A stretch of 38,776 nt of DNA, from NCBI GenBank assembly GCA_903887045.1, contig CAISOD010000026.1:1-38776 (forward strand), in the 5' to 3' direction. Shown here piece after piece: positions 14,721 to 23,485 of this stretch. The position numbers and the translations under genes were made by a program. The DNA is from an uncultured Gammaproteobacteria bacterium. Lineage in GTDB: Bacteria > Pseudomonadota > Gammaproteobacteria > Pseudomonadales > Pseudohongiellaceae. Within the stretch, counting starts at the first letter, position 1, and every line of letters begins with the position of its first letter. The notes beneath the pieces are model-generated. The model searched no databases, was not told the origin of the DNA, and worked only from the letters and a program-made list of their open reading frames with translations.

Positions 14721-16412
14721 ATGTCCTACCAGGATTTCATCACTACTCCACTACTGCAACGCAGTGTGCTGGCAATGATGCTGGCCGCACTCGCCAGCTG
14801 TGGCGGCAGTGACTCCACTACGGAAACAGCGGCAACAGTTACTGCCGTTGCGGCGCAGGAACCTGGCCAAAAGCCCAACATACTTTTGATAGTCGCCGAT
14901 GACCTCGGCTACAGCGACCTTGGCGTTTTCGGCAGCGAAATTCCCACACCCAATCTGGATGAGTTGGCCACGAACGGCATGTTGCTCGACGAGTTCTACT
15001 CCGGGCTCACCTGCTCACCCACGCGCTCGATGTTGCTGTCAGGCACGGACAACCATCTTGCCGGGGTCGGCGTGATGAACAGCCCGACCCGGCCTGAGCA
15101 CATGAACCAGCCGGGCTATGTCGGTTACCTCAATTTCCGGGTGGCATCACTGGCCGACCTGATGAGCGATGCCGGCTATAACACCTATATATCCGGCAAA
15201 TGGCATCTCGGTGCTGAAGTAGAAAACGGCCCACGTGCGCGCGGCTTCAAGCGCTCGTTCGTGTCGCTGGACGGTGCAGCGCATCTTGGCGGCTGGGACT
15301 GGCGTGGTCCTACGCCGGCTGCTTACCGCGACGATGATGACCTCATCCACGTTGCTGCCGATTTCTACACCACCCGCGACTACACACAGAAGATGCTCGG
15401 CTACATCGAAGAAGGCCGTGCAGACGGCAAGCCGTTCTTCGGTTACCTCGCCTACACCGCACCGCACTGGCCACTGCAGGCGCCGGATGAGTCGATCGCC
15501 AAATTCAAGGGCTGGTACGACCAGGGCTATGAAGCGCTGTACGCCAGCCGCTACGGACGGATGCAACAGCTCGGCATATTGCCGGCCGGCGCTGAACCGA
15601 TTGACAACGCACGCTTCAAACCGCGCTGGGATGAGCTGAGTGCCGACGACAAGCAAGTCGAAGCCCGCAAGATGGAAATCTACGCGGCCATGGTCAGTGA
15701 TCTCGACACCTATGTCGGTCAGGTCGTGCGCTACCTGAAAGACATCGGCGAGTTCAACAACACCTTCATCCTGTTCATGTCTGACAACGGTGCAGAATCG
15801 TCGCGCCGCGACCTGGCGCCCGACATCGCCAGCCACATTGGCATTGAATACGACCACAGTCTCGACAACCTCGGTCGCGGCAACACCTATGTCATGTATG
15901 GCGCCAACTGGGCCAGTGTCAGCGCTGCGCCGTTCTCACGTCACAAGGCTACGGGCTACGAGGGTGGCATCCATGTGCCGGCCTTTGTGCACTATCAGGG
16001 ACTCGTCAAAGCCGGCACTCACGCAGCAGGCATCAGCACGGTGATGGATATACTGCCTACGGCGCTGGCGCTTGCTGGTACCACGCATCCGGGCACGCAG
16101 TATCGCGGTCAGCAGATCCTGCCGGTGCGCGGCGCATCGCTGCTGCCGCTGCTGAGTGGTGAGAGTGCGGCCATTCACAGCCAAAGCGAAGTATTTGGCT
16201 GGGAACTCTACGGCCACCGCAGCGTGCGCCAGGGCGACTGGAAGCTTGTATGGGATCAGGCTGTACCGGCGGACGAACGTCGCTGGCAACTGTTCAACGT
16301 GGCCCAAGACCCGTCCGAGCGACACGACCTCAGCAGCACCATGCCCGACAAGCTGGCTGAGATGCTTGCCAACTGGGATGTCTACGCCAGTGAAACCGGA
16401 GTGATCTACTGA
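14721..16412 (+). CDS. Lipoprotein Cys-type sulfatase (arylsulfatase AtsA-like)
   Basis: A 563-residue enzyme hydrolysing a sulfate ester. Start chosen at the ATG after GGGAGA. The signal peptide ends LASC (Cys27), a lipobox, so it should be lipid-anchored outside the inner membrane. Sulfatase core: metal ligands D60-D61 in ADDLGYSDLG, nucleophile Cys98 in the CSPTR maturation motif (98-102), GKWHLG (K160, H162), APHWP (H249), SDNG (D355, N356) and Lys409 in the RHKATGYEGGIHVP region. Every expected active-site residue is present. The Cys must be converted to formylglycine for activity, and the next gene encodes the converting enzyme, starting inside this stop codon (TGATG). Substrate unknown. 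Confidence 0.93.
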   Translation: MSYQDFITTPLLQRSVLAMMLAALASCGGSDSTTETAATVTAVAAQEPGQKPNILLIVADDLGYSDLGVFGSEIPTPNLDELATNGMLLDEFYSGLTCSPTRSMLLSGTDNHLAGVGVMNSPTRPEHMNQPGYVGYLNFRVASLADLMSDAGYNTYISGKWHLGAEVENGPRARGFKRSFVSLDGAAHLGGWDWRGPTPAAYRDDDDLIHVAADFYTTRDYTQKMLGYIEEGRADGKPFFGYLAYTAPHWPLQAPDESIAKFKGWYDQGYEALYASRYGRMQQLGILPAGAEPIDNARFKPRWDELSADDKQVEARKMEIYAAMVSDLDTYVGQVVRYLKDIGEFNNTFILFMSDNGAESSRRDLAPDIASHIGIEYDHSLDNLGRGNTYVMYGANWASVSAAPFSRHKATGYEGGIHVPAFVHYQGLVKAGTHAAGISTVMDILPTALALAGTTHPGTQYRGQQILPVRGASLLPLLSGESAAIHSQSEVFGWELYGHRSVRQGDWKLVWDQAVPADERRWQLFNVAQDPSERHDLSSTMPDKLAEMLANWDVYASETGVIY

Positions 16413-17410
16413 TGCAGCTGCGTGCAGGCGCCATAGCCGGCGCATTGTTGGTCGGCGCTGCCCTGGCGGCTGCGCTGTACCGGAATCAGCTGGAGCCGAT
16501 CGCAGACAGCAGCCCTCTCGCTGCCTGCCAACTGGCAGCTACTGATGCAGCGCATCCCGGCATGGTGTTCATTCCCGCCGGCAATTTCATGATGGGCGCC
16601 AACTACGCCTACCCGGAAGAGGGCCCCAGTCACGCCGTTACTGTCGGCGATTTCTGGATCGACCAAACCGAAGTCACCAACGGGCAATTTGCCGAGTTCG
16701 TAGCAGCTACTGGCTACCGCACGTTGGCCGAACGCGGCATTGGCAACCCTGCGCAACCGCAAGCAGCACCGGTTGCCGTCTCTTCCGTATTTGTGCCGCC
16801 CTATACCGACGGCCAGCCCGATCCGTTCCGCTCGTGGTGGCAATTCCGGCTTGCGGCCAATTGGCGACAACCCGCCGGCCCCGGCAGCAGCATCGCCGGA
16901 CTTGAACAGCACCCAGTGGTGCACATTGCTTTCGAAGACGCCCAAGCCTACGCCGCGTGGAAAGGCCACAGCCTCCCAACTGAAGCGCAGTTCGAATACG
17001 CTGCCCGTGGCACCGGCCGCGAAGATGCCGACGGCAACCAGATCGCCAATACCTGGCAAGGGCTGTTTCCGTTCCAGCACGACTCATCCGACGGCTACAT
17101 TGGCACCTCGCCGGTCGGCTGCTACGCCACCAATGCCCAAGGCGTGTATGACCTGATTGGCAACGTATGGGAATGGACGTCGAGTACGTACTACATCAGC
17201 CACGATTTCGCTGCCAAGGCCGACTTCCCCGGCGGCTACGATCCCAACCAGCCGACAGACGAGGTAGCGGTCATCAAGGGCGGCTCGTACCTGTGTGCAC
17301 CCAACTACTGCATGCGCTATCGCCCGGAAGCGCGACAGGGTCAGAGCAAGGGACTCGGAACTGACCACATCGGGTTCAGGACGGTAATGGAAGCTCAAGC
17401 GCCAAACTGA
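16412..17410 (+). CDS. Membrane-anchored formylglycine-generating enzyme (sulfatase maturase)
   Basis: A 332-residue FGE-fold protein. The ATG overlaps the sulfatase stop by one base, implying coupled translation. Residues about 5-23 form one uncleaved-looking hydrophobic segment after a short basic start, so the catalytic domain (about 50-325) should lie in the periplasm. FGE markers: MVFIPAGNFMMGAN, DQTEVTNGQF, SLPTEAQFEYAARG, NVWEWTSS, and the active-site loop KGGSYLCAPNYC with C295 and C300 spaced exactly as the copper-binding catalytic cysteines of human and bacterial FGE, followed by MRYRPEAR. Many FGE-fold proteins lack these cysteines, so this one is probably a real maturase. Bacterial FGEs are usually thought cytosolic, which makes the anchor unusual. 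Its 3' end overlaps the convergent HupE-like gene by 16 bp. Confidence 0.9.
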   Translation: MQLRAGAIAGALLVGAALAAALYRNQLEPIADSSPLAACQLAATDAAHPGMVFIPAGNFMMGANYAYPEEGPSHAVTVGDFWIDQTEVTNGQFAEFVAATGYRTLAERGIGNPAQPQAAPVAVSSVFVPPYTDGQPDPFRSWWQFRLAANWRQPAGPGSSIAGLEQHPVVHIAFEDAQAYAAWKGHSLPTEAQFEYAARGTGREDADGNQIANTWQGLFPFQHDSSDGYIGTSPVGCYATNAQGVYDLIGNVWEWTSSTYYISHDFAAKADFPGGYDPNQPTDEVAVIKGGSYLCAPNYCMRYRPEARQGQSKGLGTDHIGFRTVMEAQAPN

Positions 17411-18390
17411 ACCACGCGATCAATAAGCCAGTAGGCGGATGGAATGCCGATCAGGTAAGCAGCAACAAGATCAGTACGCCGTCTGACCAACAGACTTCTT
17501 GTGGCGACAGGCAACACCCGCGACGCGGTCAGCACCAGAGCAGCTACAGTGGCAATGAACAGCAGCTGCCCGATTTCGACACCGATGTTGAAGAACAACA
17601 ACGACAACATTGCCTCTTCCCTGACCAGACCGATTTCGCCAAGCGCGCTGGCAAAACCCAGCCCGTGCAGCAGGCCGAAGCCGAACGCCACCAGCAGAGG
17701 GAAGCGGTAGGTCAGGCTGTCGAACTGCTGGCGAGTGATTTCATGAGCAAGAAACACGATCGACAGTGCAATTGTCGCCTCGACCGGGGCAATGGGCACC
17801 TGCACATAACCGAGAGCCGACAACGACAATGTGATCGAATGCGCCAGCGTAAAGCCGGTGACCGTCAGCAGGATACGTCGTGGCGTGCGGGCAATCACCA
17901 GCAATCCCAACACGAACAACAAGTGATCGTAGCCGCCGATGATGTGCTCACCGCCAAGCAGTGTGTATTGCTTGATTACCTGCAATGGTGTCATGGCTTC
18001 GGGCACCGTCCACGCTTCCTGGGTCGGCGCCAGCATTGCCGTGGTGCTGCCTGCATCAAGACGATCTAGCCGGAAGAAAGTGCCGAGCGAAGGATTGAAT
18101 TGCGGATACTTCAGCGAAAACTGCTGGCCGGCGAGATCGCCATCACAGCGCATCAAGCTGTCAATTGCGTCTGGCTGCTGCAGACGTGTACACGACACCG
18201 GCCAAACGACATCCGGCAGGTTGGAGGGCTCCACTGTCGGAGGCACCAGCATCGAAAAGCGATAGAGACCCGGCACGGTTTCCGTGATCGTTATTGCTAC
18301 CGGCCGGGCGTCATGAGCCGATGCAGAATCCGGCAAGGCCACCATCATCACAAGCAGCAGCAATGAGGCCAACCTGGCCAGCGGGCTCAT
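17395..18390 (-). CDS. HupE/UreJ-like membrane permease
   Basis: A 331-residue protein. Signal peptide 1-25 (SASA-H26), then a periplasmic beta-rich domain (about 27-140), then about six membrane helices. The helical part matches HupE/UreJ-type proteins: GGEHIIGGYDHLLFVLGLL, FTLAHSITL, FLAHE and GLLHGLGFA. Histidines H149, H156, H184, H216 and H242 lie in or near membrane segments, consistent with metal handling. Classical HupE/UreJ proteins are nickel/cobalt permeases of about 190-200 residues; this larger subfamily has no proven substrate. It overlaps the isomerase gene by 4 nt (ATGA) and is the last gene of the DUF5916-isomerase-permease set. No hydrogenase or urease genes are nearby. Confidence 0.85.
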   Translation of the reverse strand: MSPLARLASLLLLVMMVALPDSASAHDARPVAITITETVPGLYRFSMLVPPTVEPSNLPDVVWPVSCTRLQQPDAIDSLMRCDGDLAGQQFSLKYPQFNPSLGTFFRLDRLDAGSTTAMLAPTQEAWTVPEAMTPLQVIKQYTLLGGEHIIGGYDHLLFVLGLLVIARTPRRILLTVTGFTLAHSITLSLSALGYVQVPIAPVEATIALSIVFLAHEITRQQFDSLTYRFPLLVAFGFGLLHGLGFASALGEIGLVREEAMLSLLFFNIGVEIGQLLFIATVAALVLTASRVLPVATRSLLVRRRTDLVAAYLIGIPSAYWLIDRVVQFGA

Positions 18391-19274
18391 TGCGCAAGTT
18401 CCAGCTCAACGCGCACTTCGTAACCGGCCACGATTTCCTGCTCCGCAGCTTCGCGGCTGCGTACCAGGGTTTCGTAACGATAATCGTCCAGCACGCGGTC
18501 ACGCACAGCATTGAGAGAGGGAATGCCTGGCTCGCTACGACTCGTCAGCAACACCAGGTGATAGCCATAACGCGACGCTACGGGGCCTTGCCACTTGTCG
18601 GCAGGATTCAACGTATCGAGTGCGGCCACGAAATCGTCGCTGAAATTGTTGCCTACGAAATCGCGTGTACGTTCAACGTAGTTCTGCAAAAAAGGAAACC
18701 GATCTCCGTGCAGGCCGGCGTCGTTGAAACCGATGTTGTCTGACTGCGCGAGCAAAGCATCTGCCCTTGTCTTGGCGCCTTCAATGCCATCTTTCCCGGC
18801 ATCGAAAAAAATGTGGGTGAATGAATAAACCGCATCAATACGGTAATCCTGCTGGCGTTCGGCATAGAACGCCGCCAGCGTCGCTTCATCAGGTTCAACG
18901 TCACGACTGACAAGATTTTCCAGCAGAAATTCCACCTTCTGTACCAGCCTCTGCTTGATGATGTAGTCGCCGGTTTCCATCTGCATGCGCAACGCTTCGC
19001 GGTACAGGGCTTCCTCACGCACATAATCAGCGACGATCTTCTGCTTCTCGCCGGCAGTCATCGCATCCAGCTGCTGATTGAAGCTGGCGGGATCAAAGGC
19101 CCTCGCCTGGTATTGCAGGTAGTCCAGCAATGAGGTGCGGTCGACCACGATAACGTTGTCGTTAACCACGTCATTGTCGGCGGCCGTCGGAGCCGATACG
19201 CGGGCATTCCATACAAACAGCAGCGCACCCAACAGCACGAAGTGCAACAGCGGTTGTTTGAGCAGACGCAGCAT
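18387..19274 (-). CDS. Membrane-anchored parvulin-type peptidyl-prolyl isomerase
   Basis: A 295-residue periplasmic folding factor. One N-terminal membrane anchor (about 7-23) precedes a helical SurA/PpiD-like chaperone region (about 45-140). The parvulin domain (about 145-250) is recognisable by YSFTHIFFDA at its first strand and SRYGYHLVLLTSR at its last. Sequence between these is divergent, so catalytic activity is uncertain. Five nucleotides after the DUF5916 gene and overlapping the permease gene, it is embedded in a tight operon. The likely job is to assist assembly of the barrel protein or the permease periplasmic domain; this is inference. Confidence 0.85.
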   Translation of the reverse strand: MLRLLKQPLLHFVLLGALLFVWNARVSAPTAADNDVVNDNVIVVDRTSLLDYLQYQARAFDPASFNQQLDAMTAGEKQKIVADYVREEALYREALRMQMETGDYIIKQRLVQKVEFLLENLVSRDVEPDEATLAAFYAERQQDYRIDAVYSFTHIFFDAGKDGIEGAKTRADALLAQSDNIGFNDAGLHGDRFPFLQNYVERTRDFVGNNFSDDFVAALDTLNPADKWQGPVASRYGYHLVLLTSRSEPGIPSLNAVRDRVLDDYRYETLVRSREAAEQEIVAGYEVRVELELAQ

Positions 19275-19279
19275 AACGG

Positions 19280-21499
19280 TCAGTAACGGAAGGTTTTGGT
19301 GTACTTGAGCGCGATCTCGGCTTTTTCCGAACTGACGTTGGTGAACACGCCTTCGGAGTCGAAGTTGTAATTGATCACGATGAAGAGATCTTCGCCGGCC
19401 TCCGGGTTCCAGCGCAAACGGCTGTTGATGCCGGCACTGCTGGAATTGTTGTCATACTGGATCAAGTTGACCCATGACCATTTCGATGTGAAGGCGTAAT
19501 TGGCGTTGGCCGTGACAAGGCGCACATCGAAATTGCCGGCCGGCAATTGGATCTGCTGATAGTCATAGTTCCAGCTGAAGAAAAAGTGTTCGTCCGGACG
19601 CCAGTCAAAGCCGACTCGGATGCGATCACGATCGCCGTTCCAGAACTCACCGCGGGCAATCTGCATGCCTGGCGCAAAATCGCGCTGGTTCGACATGTTG
19701 AATTCAATGTTGACATCCGTATAGGAATAATCGCCGACTGGCAGGAAGATGCCGGGGCTTATCTGGAACGGTCTGGTCAAGCCTTCACGGTTGCGGCTGA
19801 AACCGATGCCCATCTGGTCACCACGATGGGTGTTGATGTTGAGCGGGCGCATGAACCAGTTTTCGCTTTGCATCTCGCCAGTGGCGTCATCACGGGTATG
19901 CTCAAAGCGTGTGAAAGAGTTGAGTGAACGAATGATTGGATTTCCAACCAGAAAATAACGGCCACTGCCACCCACCGAGAAGACATCTACACCGGTACGG
20001 TTGGCAAAGCCGAGTGCCGGGTTGTAGTCCTCGCCAAAATGGTAGAAGCCCGTATTGCCGCAAAAGCCGTTGTTCTGGGTATCAAAGCTGACGTTGTAAC
20101 CATAGGCCTTATCGTCACCAGTACGTCCCTCGGTGTCGGTTTGCTGGACCCACACATCGCTACGCAGGGTATGGCTCGATGAAAAGCGCGTGTTCTGATA
20201 GCGGAAGTCAGCTCCGACAAGACTGTTGTCGACGGCGCTGTTGGGGTTGCCGCTGGTCATGATCACGCCAACGTTGGATTCTCCCAGCACGTTCATGGTG
20301 GCGCGACCAACGAACAACTGCTCCTTGTCGAGCAAGCCGTTCTGTCCCTGCTGCACTGCGAGCGCACCAACGTTCCACTCACCTACTCGGCCAGTGAGTT
20401 TGACTCCGGCGTTGATGTCTACCGGCTGGCCAGTGGCAGAGCTAAGACCAATGCGGCGTGAATAGAAGGGGATCCCGTTCTGGTTGTTGTTGAAGTTGCC
20501 ACCACCACCGCCACGTCCGCCAAAGCTGAAGATATCGACGTCCTGCAGGAAGAAGTCACGTTTTTCAGGAAAGAAAAGCGAAAATCGCGACAGGTTAACC
20601 TGTCGGTTGTCCACTTCAGTGGCTGAGAAGTCAGTATTGAGCGTGAGTGCACCCGTCAGATTAGGGGTGATCTTGTAAAAGACGTTCAGCGATGGGTCAA
20701 TGCGATCGCCATTGGTGCCGGCGACATAATCCTCCGTCATTGCCATGGCAATCGACGGGATCACATCAAGGCCCACACCCTGGCGAATATCGCGGATGCC
20801 GGTAATGAGACCGGTGGTAGTAGGATTGATGTTGCGGTTGAAAGACGACCATGCCAATTCTTCACGCTTGCGTGCAATTGTGCGCGCGATGGTAAAGCCC
20901 CACTCTTCGGTGGCAGGGTCGAAGTTCAGGGTATTGAACGGGATCGCGACTTCGGCAGTCCAACCCTGATCATCAATAAGGCTTTCGACCAGCCAGATGC
21001 CTGCCCAATCGCTGTTGAGGTTGTTGGGGCTTTCGTAAACTCCTTCGCGACGGATGCCATTTGGATTTACCTGAAACTGGTAGCCGGTACGACCGTTATT
21101 GAATGTGTCGAGGATGAATTCGAACGCATCGTCGAACTGCATGCCTTGGCCCTGCACCAACTGCCGTGCGCTGATGCCAGACGGATCACTGTCATAAAGG
21201 CGCGCACCGACATACAAAAACCGCTCGGAGTAGGCCAGGTAAAACTCCGACTTCTCAGAGGGTGTACCGTGGTCAACCGGCTCGAACTGATGCAAGTCTG
21301 CGATGACAGTAGCCTCTTTCCACAGCGCGTCATCCAGCACACCATCAATCCTGGGTTCCAACTCGGTTCTCTTGATTTCGATGCTCTTGCGTGCACCCTG
21401 TGACGGCGGTGCATCGCCGCCGGTAGCAGCCGGCTGCTGGGCAACGGCAAACTGAAAAGTCGCCAGTGCTGCGATGAGAAAATAGTGCTTTAATTTCAT
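19280..21499 (-). CDS. DUF5916 outer-membrane protein with CBM9-like N-terminal domain
   Basis: A 739-residue exported protein. Signal peptide about 1-20 (AVA-Q21). Residues about 38-235 resemble the carbohydrate-binding family 9-like fold: LEPRIDGVLDDALWKEA, FYLAYSERFLYVGARLYD, FEFILDTFNNGRTGYQF. The rest (about 240-739) matches the DUF5916 pattern, with FSLFFPEKRDFFLQ and many alternating amphipathic strands, ending in an aromatic (EIALKYTKTFRY) as expected of an outer-membrane barrel. A Gly-rich loop (GGRGGGGGNFNNNQNG) occurs near 335-350. Function of the family is not established; binding or passage of a glycan or peptide is often guessed. First gene of the trio with the isomerase and HupE-like permease. 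A TATACT box at 21530-21535 could be its -10, but no good -35 is seen. Confidence 0.85.
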   Translation of the reverse strand: MKLKHYFLIAALATFQFAVAQQPAATGGDAPPSQGARKSIEIKRTELEPRIDGVLDDALWKEATVIADLHQFEPVDHGTPSEKSEFYLAYSERFLYVGARLYDSDPSGISARQLVQGQGMQFDDAFEFILDTFNNGRTGYQFQVNPNGIRREGVYESPNNLNSDWAGIWLVESLIDDQGWTAEVAIPFNTLNFDPATEEWGFTIARTIARKREELAWSSFNRNINPTTTGLITGIRDIRQGVGLDVIPSIAMAMTEDYVAGTNGDRIDPSLNVFYKITPNLTGALTLNTDFSATEVDNRQVNLSRFSLFFPEKRDFFLQDVDIFSFGGRGGGGGNFNNNQNGIPFYSRRIGLSSATGQPVDINAGVKLTGRVGEWNVGALAVQQGQNGLLDKEQLFVGRATMNVLGESNVGVIMTSGNPNSAVDNSLVGADFRYQNTRFSSSHTLRSDVWVQQTDTEGRTGDDKAYGYNVSFDTQNNGFCGNTGFYHFGEDYNPALGFANRTGVDVFSVGGSGRYFLVGNPIIRSLNSFTRFEHTRDDATGEMQSENWFMRPLNINTHRGDQMGIGFSRNREGLTRPFQISPGIFLPVGDYSYTDVNIEFNMSNQRDFAPGMQIARGEFWNGDRDRIRVGFDWRPDEHFFFSWNYDYQQIQLPAGNFDVRLVTANANYAFTSKWSWVNLIQYDNNSSSAGINSRLRWNPEAGEDLFIVINYNFDSEGVFTNVSSEKAEIALKYTKTFRY

Positions 21500-21670
21500 G
21501 GAGTTGGTGTCAGAAAAGAATCAGCGATGAGTATAAAAACCGGGGACAGCCAAACATAGCCAAGCGGGCCTTTGTCGGGAAATTCCTTGTTACGTACACA
21601 TTCAGTCCCAAGTGGTTCGGCGCTGGACCGATAGCAGCTTGGTGCTCTTGCGCAATTGCAAAAGCAAACA

Positions 21671-21685
21671 CCCGGACAAGCCGGG
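21671..21685 (-). terminator. Weak candidate terminator after the aminotransferase gene
   Basis: Stem CCCGG/CCGGG with a 5-nt loop, followed on the minus strand by the T-rich TGTTTGCTTTTG. An alternative pairing GGACAAG (21674-21680) with CTTGTCC (21695-21701) exists. The T tract is interrupted, so efficiency is doubtful. It occupies the 214-nt gap between this gene and the DUF5916 gene, in which no coding feature was seen. Confidence 0.45.
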
Positions 21686-21713
21686 CGATAGCATCTTGTC
21701 CAGCGTTACCGGA

Positions 21714-22898
21714 TCAGTGGGCTTGGCGGTAAACCGCTTGAGCAGCGGCTACCGCTCTGCCGCCATGGATGGGAGCACCCATATCAGTGAGCACCGCATC
21801 AAGGGCACCAAGGCAAAGTAGCACGTTGGTTTTGCAGGCGCTCTCGCCCATCAACCCAATTCGCCACACCTTGCCAGCCAAGGCACCGAGACCGGCCCCT
21901 ATTTCGAGGTTGTAATCAGCCAGCAAACGCGCACGCACTTCTGCTTCCTTGACGCCGGCTGGTACCGTCACTGAATTCAATTGGGGCAGGCGGGCGTCCT
22001 GGCGCACAATGAACTGCAAACCCATTGCTTCAACACCAGCGGCCAGCGCACTGTGATGAAACGCATGACGGGCCCATGAGTTCTCCAACCCCTCTTCCTT
22101 CAGCATCACCAAGGCTTCATGCAGCCCATACATGCTATTGACCGGCGCTGTGTGGTGGTAAGTGCGGGCACCATCGCCTGCCCAGTAAGCCATCACCAAC
22201 TGCATGTCCAGGAACCAGCTCTGCACCTTGGTTTTACGGGTGCGGATGACCTCTTCAGCGCGTGCGCCGAAGCTTACTGGTGACAGGCCCGGCGGACACG
22301 ACAGGCATTTCTGCGTACCGGAGTAAATGGCATCAATTTCCCAGCCATCAACATCGAGCTCTACACCACCGAGGCCAGTCACGCTGTCTACCAGCGACAA
22401 GGCTCCGAATTTGTGAGCCAGTGATGTCAGCAGTCTTGCATCACTGCAGGCGCCCGTTGATGTTTCTGCGTGTACAAAGGCCAGCAGTTTGGCATCCGGA
22501 TTCGCCGTCAGGGCCTCCTCAACCTTATTGGGATCGACCGGGTCGCCCCAGGCGTCATGCACCATGATTGCTGTTGCACCACAACGCTCGACGTTCTCCT
22601 TCATACGGCCACCGAACACACCATTCTGACAAACGATCGCCTTGTCACCAGGCTCCAGCAGGTTCACGAAGCAGGTTTCCATGCCGGCAGAACCTGGTGC
22701 AGATACGGGAAAGGTAAAACGGTTTTTGGTCTTGAACGCGTATTGGAGCATCTGCTTGATCTCATCCATCAAACGGACAAACTCTGGATCAAGATGGCCG
22801 ATCGTAGGTGCGCCCATCGCAGCGGTAACACGGGGATTTACATCCGACGGGCCTGGGCCCATCAGGGTCCTCAGGGGAGGATGGAAAGATTTGGTCAT
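21714..22898 (-). CDS. Class V aminotransferase (alanine/serine-glyoxylate type)
   Basis: A 394-residue PLP enzyme expected to transfer an amino group from alanine or serine to glyoxylate. N-terminal LMGPGPSDVNPRV motif of the AGT/SGAT group, SAPGSAGMET near 66-75 for cofactor phosphate, Asp171 in LVDSVTGLGG, and the Schiff-base lysine K197 in YSGTQKCLSCPPGLSP. The C-terminal domain includes GLGALAGKVWRIGLMG. The length is usual. No signal peptide, so cytoplasmic. Role is likely glyoxylate detoxification, serine/glycine interconversion or photorespiratory-type salvage. It sits directly after the ribosomal cluster, separated from rplQ by a strong terminator, so it needs its own promoter in the ~110 nt before its start. 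Ribosome site is weak. Confidence 0.9.
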   Translation of the reverse strand: MTKSFHPPLRTLMGPGPSDVNPRVTAAMGAPTIGHLDPEFVRLMDEIKQMLQYAFKTKNRFTFPVSAPGSAGMETCFVNLLEPGDKAIVCQNGVFGGRMKENVERCGATAIMVHDAWGDPVDPNKVEEALTANPDAKLLAFVHAETSTGACSDARLLTSLAHKFGALSLVDSVTGLGGVELDVDGWEIDAIYSGTQKCLSCPPGLSPVSFGARAEEVIRTRKTKVQSWFLDMQLVMAYWAGDGARTYHHTAPVNSMYGLHEALVMLKEEGLENSWARHAFHHSALAAGVEAMGLQFIVRQDARLPQLNSVTVPAGVKEAEVRARLLADYNLEIGAGLGALAGKVWRIGLMGESACKTNVLLCLGALDAVLTDMGAPIHGGRAVAAAQAVYRQAH

Positions 22899-22978
22899 GT
22901 TTGGCTCAACTGATTTATTGGCGATTGAGTGAAAGTAAATTGGTGCAACGTTTTCTTTGAAGTGACAAATCCAAACTC

Positions 22979-23008
22979 AAAAAAAAAGCCGTTGATTCAA
23001 CGGCTTTT
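22979..23008 (-). terminator. Rho-independent terminator of the alpha operon
   Basis: Perfect inverted repeat GCCGTTGA (22988-22995) and TCAACGGC (22997-23004), extended by A/T pairs. On the minus strand it is followed by an uninterrupted run of nine T residues. It lies 19 nt past the rplQ stop and closes the ribosomal superoperon. The flanking T-rich sequence on the plus strand could give weaker termination in that direction. Confidence 0.93.
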
Positions 23009-23026
23009 CTTTATTGCTTTGGGCTA

Positions 23027-23413
23027 TCAGCCTGCCGTCGCATCTTCTGAAGCCGCGGGACGATCCACCAACTCGATGTATGCCATTGGCGCTTTGTCAC
23101 CAGAGCGGTAACCGCACTTGATGATGCGGGTGTAACCACCAGCCCGATTGGTAAAACGCGGACCGAGGTTTGTGAACAACTTGCCTACAGTCTCCTTACT
23201 GCGAGTACGATCGAACGCCAGACGGCGGTTCGCCACGCTGTCTTCCTTGGCCAAAGTGATCAACGGCTCGGCAAACATCCGCAGCTCTTTTGCCTTCGCA
23301 AGCGTGGTTTTGATTATTTCATGCTCAACCAGCGAGGAAGTCATATTGCGGAACATCGCCTGACGATGCGAACTGGTTCTGTTGAATTTACGGCCACTGA
23401 GACGATGACGCAT
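23027..23413 (-). CDS. rplQ: 50S ribosomal protein L17
   Basis: A 128-residue large-subunit protein, last gene of the alpha operon. The start [20 protein letters not shown] and the internal [18 protein letters not shown] and GGYTRIIK segments are diagnostic. It lies at the polypeptide exit side of the ribosome. The C-terminal tail (about 115-128) is short and Ala-rich, as in other gammaproteobacteria. It lies 72 nt after rpoA; a small CTGCC/GGCAG stem straddles the rpoA stop. Confidence 0.98.
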   Translation of the reverse strand: MRHRLSGRKFNRTSSHRQAMFRNMTSSLVEHEIIKTTLAKAKELRMFAEPLITLAKEDSVANRRLAFDRTRSKETVGKLFTNLGPRFTNRAGGYTRIIKCGYRSGDKAPMAYIELVDRPAASEDATAG

Positions 23414-23485
23414 GACACTGCTACCTGATTATTCGTGAATATGACTCGTTAATGAACTGCTTTACTGCCCCGACAGACTGCCCCT

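Noticed and set aside
16412-17410. FGE-fold protein considered as a non-catalytic SUMF-like paralog
   Set aside because: Both active-site cysteines and the GGSYLC loop are present and the gene is coupled to a Cys-type sulfatase, so a true maturase is more likely.
17395-17410. 16-bp overlap of convergent genes considered as a wrong stop or frameshift
   Set aside because: Both frames end with plausible family C-termini; short convergent overlaps are common.
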